Origin: Limnobacter parvus
Lineage (GTDB): Bacteria; Pseudomonadota; Gammaproteobacteria; Burkholderiales; Burkholderiaceae_B
Assembly: GCF_024623725.1 (NCBI RefSeq)
Contig: NZ_JANKHG010000017.1
Location: 99,264-163,263 of the forward strand
Reading direction: 5' to 3'
Length of the DNA: 64,000 nucleotides
Shown here: positions 61,801-64,000 of the stretch, piece by piece
How positions within the stretch are numbered: position 1 is the first letter of the stretch
Layout of the letters: the number at the start of each line of letters is the position of its first letter
The notes under the pieces: model-generated
What the model was told of the DNA's origin: nothing
The model's input: only the letters and a program-made list of their open reading frames with translations
The model's database searches: none
Position numbers and translations under genes: made by a program

Positions 61801-64000
61801 ACAACGATTTCATACCTTTGGTTGATCTGGATTTCAACGGCACCTTGACTGTGAACAGTGGCCGTGTTCGCCTTGAAGGCGACAATGTTTCCACGACTGA
61901 TGGTTCACTGAACGTCAATGGTGCGAATTCCACAATCGTTTTTTCCGGAGCATTCACGTCTGCTGACTTGTACCAGGTCAACCGCAGCAACGGCGGTAAT
62001 CTGGCAGCCGAAGGCTTCTGGGACAACAGTGCGGTAACTGCAGGGAATGCGGCAACCGCGGCTCCTTTGTCCAAAGGCAATATTTTTGTGGGCGATGATC
62101 TGGTCGTGTCGGGCGGTTTGTTGAGCAGCGCTGGCACAAGCGGTGCAATCAATGTGTTGCCAGATAGCTTTCTTGAGCTTCGAAACACTGAAGTAACAAC
62201 AACCATCAATGTGGCACCCACAGGTGTGGTCATGCTGGGTCTTCAAGATGAAAGTGGTGCACCCGTGACCCCAGTGGTGTTGAACGATGCAAGAATCAAT
62301 ATGGGTGGAGATGCCTTCTTGATTGTGGAATCGGATTCTGCTGGCGTGGCTAATCTGGACGGCACTGCGACCATCAATTCGAGCGTTCAAGGTAACTTGA
62401 TTCTTGCCGGGCGTCGGGTGTTTGACACTGAGTCTTTGGATGCTGCGCCCGACACAATGACTTTAAATGTTGGAACTGGTATTCGATTGAATGTTGCTGG
62501 AAATACAAGCAGCCTGCCCCCAGGTTTGGCACTTTATTACTCTGAGCGCCAAATTAGCCAGCCTCCAGCTCGTCCCGTATTTTTGGTAGGGCAACTAACT
62601 CCGGAAGCAGTGGCAATTACCGAGTACGACGATTTCAATGGCTTTTCAACACCCGCAACCACCGTATTGACTGACTTTGCCAATCCCTCTTTTGTAATTG
62701 ACGGAAACCCGGACTTTTCGGTCGACACTTCGCTGAACTGCTCCCAAACCAATTTTTGTGTGAAGTTTGATGTCGCGCAAAACTTGACTTACTCCGGCAT
62801 GGTGATGAGTACCCTGGGTGCGCCTGAGCCCACTTTGGCCAACAGTGGCGTGGCGTTCGTCGCGGGGGCTGATTTGACAGGTGTTCAGTTCGCAGTTCAA
62901 ACCTCCGATGAAATTCAATTTATGCAGGGTTTGAATATTGTCACCGCCGCCGATTTTCTTAGCGGCAAACGGGTAGTAAACGGAATGGGTTCGACGGTTC
63001 GATTTGGTGCCAATGCCGCCAATGAAAACATTTCCAACAATTTTGAAAACAATGGTTTGTTACAGCTGCAAGGAACCTACACATTCAGCGGCTTGTTAAG
63101 TGGAATCGGAACTGTAGAGAACACTGGTAATCTTTTCCTGACTAACACCAGTGGAAGTTCATTTACCAACGCAATTTTGAACAACGGTTCGGTTACCAAC
63201 AGCGGCATCTACAACTTTGCCGGCCCTATCGACGGCATCGGGAATTTGTTCAATAACGGCACAGCCAACATTGGCGGCAGTGGTCCAATCGGAAATCAGA
63301 TAACCAACACTGGCATTGTGAATCTAAATGGCGGAACGGGTCAGTCGATTCAGTTTGCAGGTCCGTTCAACAATTCCGGTATGTTTAACCTGGCCGGCGG
63401 CTCACTGGTGTTCCAAGGTGACTACACACAGTCGGGTGGCGTATTCAATCTTCAGCCTGGAAGCAATTTGACAGGAAACATCAATATTAATGGGGGCTCT
63501 CTGAATGGATTTAGCACCATTAACGGAAATTTGAACGTAGCGGGTGGTCGAATCGTTCCTGGTGCATCGCCCGGTCTGATGACAGTCACTGGCGACTTGA
63601 ATCTGGATGCAAACAGCATTGTTGATATCGAGATTTTAAGTGACGGTGGCGTTCAAGGCGTGGATTTTGATTGCATCGTTGTTCAGGGCAATGCGAACCT
63701 GGCGGGCCAGTTGAACCTGATTGACATTTCCTCTGGTACGCTAACTCCGGGCAGTCAGTACGCTTTCCTCGAAGCAAACACAATTAACGGCACGTTTGGC
63801 AATGTGTCGGTGTCCTCAGCGAGTTCTGGCTACACGCTTTCGCCTCCGGTTGTTACGTCCGTTAATCAGGTACAACGGCTAAGCACATCAACAGTGGCGT
63901 TAAATCCGCCACCCGTTGAGCCACCACCCGTTGAGCCACCACCCGTTGAGCCACCACCCGTTGAGCCACCACCCGTTGAGCCACCACCCGTTGAGCCACC
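58857..64000 (+). CDS. TpsA exoprotein, filamentous haemagglutinin-type (3' end beyond window)
   Basis: More than 1,714 codons, open to the right edge. Signal region RRKAVAFGVAMAIASPGYANP; TPS secretion domain with MSVVAGQATAQTIG, NWQQFNIDVGQTTQFIQQ and VFLINPAGVFFGQGA (about residue 115), the counterpart of the NPNGI motif. Then GQWLIDPANLTIVD near 404, long beta-helical stretches, an Asn-rich repeat zone near 1390-1550, and GGRIVPGASPGLMTVTGDLNL-type autotransporter-associated motifs. It ends in the window in PPPVE repeats. Function is adhesion, contact inhibition or a toxin carrier; the deciding C-terminus is not visible. AAGG lies upstream of the ATG. Confidence 0.92.
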   Translation, partial: MKTNRLSSSKSSTQFRRKAVAFGVAMAIASPGYANPTGMSVVAGQATAQTIGNLMQITNTPGAILNWQQFNIDVGQTTQFIQQNAASQVFNRVTGGDVSQILGTLKSNGQVFLINPAGVFFGQGAVVDTAGFLASTLAASTTDLLNGHLKFTDANGTAGGIVNQGQLTTHSGGSIVLLAPSIENSGIVHAEGEVLLAAGHSVTIVDMKHPTIGLTVSVKEGDKAVNLGQIISKNASLFSHLVKNSGVVEATGAQLGEGGVIRFIAEGDALVGGQVLAESENGKGGEVDITGERVAVLEGARISADGATGGGTVHVGGGWKGQDASLANAQQTVVQANTQISANATQNGNGGEVVVWADGHTAVDSEVQAKGGALGGNGGRVETSGKDTLAVNVAANTSAPNGEAGQWLIDPANLTIVDEIPQGGFNLEPNQQSPFFSTDDISSTFSPTESFLLNSTVVAGLENNGFVQIFTTGTQPGDGNLTIAAPILISQNPSQSASINPELFLEAKGAINIDAAVGLNPGQTAFDGFDLFLSYDIAKPVYVDAPVYLGNSGELILAPYDTGAALPMNTQGQLPLDGVNLLSGMNGSGSTEPLAMNRIRVSSAVASDPITEETYIVGPEKTVKLNVLGANLSVNELDFFAIETTPATDIRVGVDNRNPSALVQGNLQYNFVEANSLTVDAGSTVSTFTRTVPDQSFELTASTGLNRLISSGTVNFNGGFGDIFQIDVNAGTINFQDDGASSSGGPLSGFYWVGDIAAGNASTINLVGSTLTYDKAELNGAFNLQSGELGQNAFLNATDTDLNGNLNIGPGFNLAGFQALGMGSTATLTASSGSFVSLGGMPFSSGSQPPAIAAKAPGAFISSTNGQFVAQQGARIILNGAASPNSELPPFQTASISSFSPGGAVLDITGLDGRLDAPVTIQSNGFLNSIQTEIENSGFDSESPTFTPINTMVIESANIQVNAGGDGRALRIGEVQFSDTSNNDFIPLVDLDFNGTLTVNSGRVRLEGDNVSTTDGSLNVNGANSTIVFSGAFTSADLYQVNRSNGGNLAAEGFWDNSAVTAGNAATAAPLSKGNIFVGDDLVVSGGLLSSAGTSGAINVLPDSFLELRNTEVTTTINVAPTGVVMLGLQDESGAPVTPVVLNDARINMGGDAFLIVESDSAGVANLDGTATINSSVQGNLILAGRRVFDTESLDAAPDTMTLNVGTGIRLNVAGNTSSLPPGLALYYSERQISQPPARPVFLVGQLTPEAVAITEYDDFNGFSTPATTVLTDFANPSFVIDGNPDFSVDTSLNCSQTNFCVKFDVAQNLTYSGMVMSTLGAPEPTLANSGVAFVAGADLTGVQFAVQTSDEIQFMQGLNIVTAADFLSGKRVVNGMGSTVRFGANAANENISNNFENNGLLQLQGTYTFSGLLSGIGTVENTGNLFLTNTSGSSFTNAILNNGSVTNSGIYNFAGPIDGIGNLFNNGTANIGGSGPIGNQITNTGIVNLNGGTGQSIQFAGPFNNSGMFNLAGGSLVFQGDYTQSGGVFNLQPGSNLTGNININGGSLNGFSTINGNLNVAGGRIVPGASPGLMTVTGDLNLDANSIVDIEILSDGGVQGVDFDCIVVQGNANLAGQLNLIDISSGTLTPGSQYAFLEANTINGTFGNVSVSSASSGYTLSPPVVTSVNQVQRLSTSTVALNPPPVEPPPVEPPPVEPPPVEPPPVEPPPVEP
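63906..64000 (+). repeat. Tandem 15-bp repeat encoding PPPVE
   Basis: Six 15-base units from 63906 to 63995, identical (CCACCACCCGTTGAG) except one base in the first, plus a partial seventh at the edge. They encode proline-rich PPPVE repeats in the TpsA protein and probably continue past the window. Length changes would stay in frame. Confidence 0.95.

Noticed and set aside
63906..64000. PPPVE repeats considered as a CRISPR array or non-coding satellite
   Set aside because: No spacers; the repeat stays in the open TpsA frame.

Overview
The window reads as a stretch of betaproteobacterial (Burkholderiales) chromosome with moderate GC and very dense coding. The complete isc operon next to a low-molecular-weight phosphatase and uvrB, a gloB/methyltransferase/rnhA/dnaQ block, an H-NS-type protein and a large family VIII-like TpsB/TpsA pair all fit that order. 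A Limnobacter-like organism (motile, sulfur-oxidising relative) is my inference from overall protein flavour and the persulfide genes; it is not proven by any marker in the window. No insertion sequences, prophage genes, CRISPR arrays or plasmid functions were seen.

Layout. 1-4541: a truncated transglutaminase-like gene, a PNPOx-like flavoprotein, a YghU-type glutathione transferase, a small lipoprotein and a ClsC-like phospholipase D. 4561-10132: the iscR-iscS-iscU-iscA-hscB-hscA-fdx-iscX operon read leftwards, with two type 1 IscR sites on its promoter. 10265-15816: a FliB-like gene, a tyrosine phosphatase, uvrB, an aspartate aminotransferase and tRNA-Asn. 15917-19265: FKBP isomerase, HU, a GFA-family zinc protein and a lipoprotein hydrolase. 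20233-24260: a lipid-type neighbourhood (LysR regulator, sterol-desaturase-like enzyme, TetR, SDR, MpaB-like oxygenase). 24469-27807: a repeat protein, a formaldehyde-dehydrogenase-like enzyme and an H-NOX/histidine kinase operon. 27994-32774: a possible RNase H-fold protein, AidB-like and other acyl-CoA dehydrogenases, a YjfB-like motility protein. 32879-37843: DUF1615 lipoprotein, an outer-membrane-type protein, and a persulfide module (BigR-like regulator, TauE permease, persulfide dioxygenase), then an isochorismatase fold and H-NS. 38182-40811: metZ and gltX. 40883-49396: a cell-wall peptidase, a four-gene peptide ABC importer and an MltD-like transglycosylase. 49489-52264: gloB, methyltransferase, rnhA, dnaQ. 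52276-64000: AsmA protein, a cNMP-binding patatin, a cyclic-nucleotide phosphodiesterase-like MBL protein, and a two-partner secretion pair whose giant exoprotein runs off the right edge.

The most interesting parts are circuits rather than single genes: the H-NOX (by its residues a nitric oxide sensor) with its kinase, the two-cysteine BigR-like repressor with a perfect operator palindrome between it and persulfide dioxygenase, the pairing of a cyclic-nucleotide-binding patatin with a likely phosphodiesterase, the peptide importer sitting among murein hydrolases, and a 45-residue protein made of Gln/Lys pentapeptide repeats. Function calls come from motifs read by eye; no database search was run.
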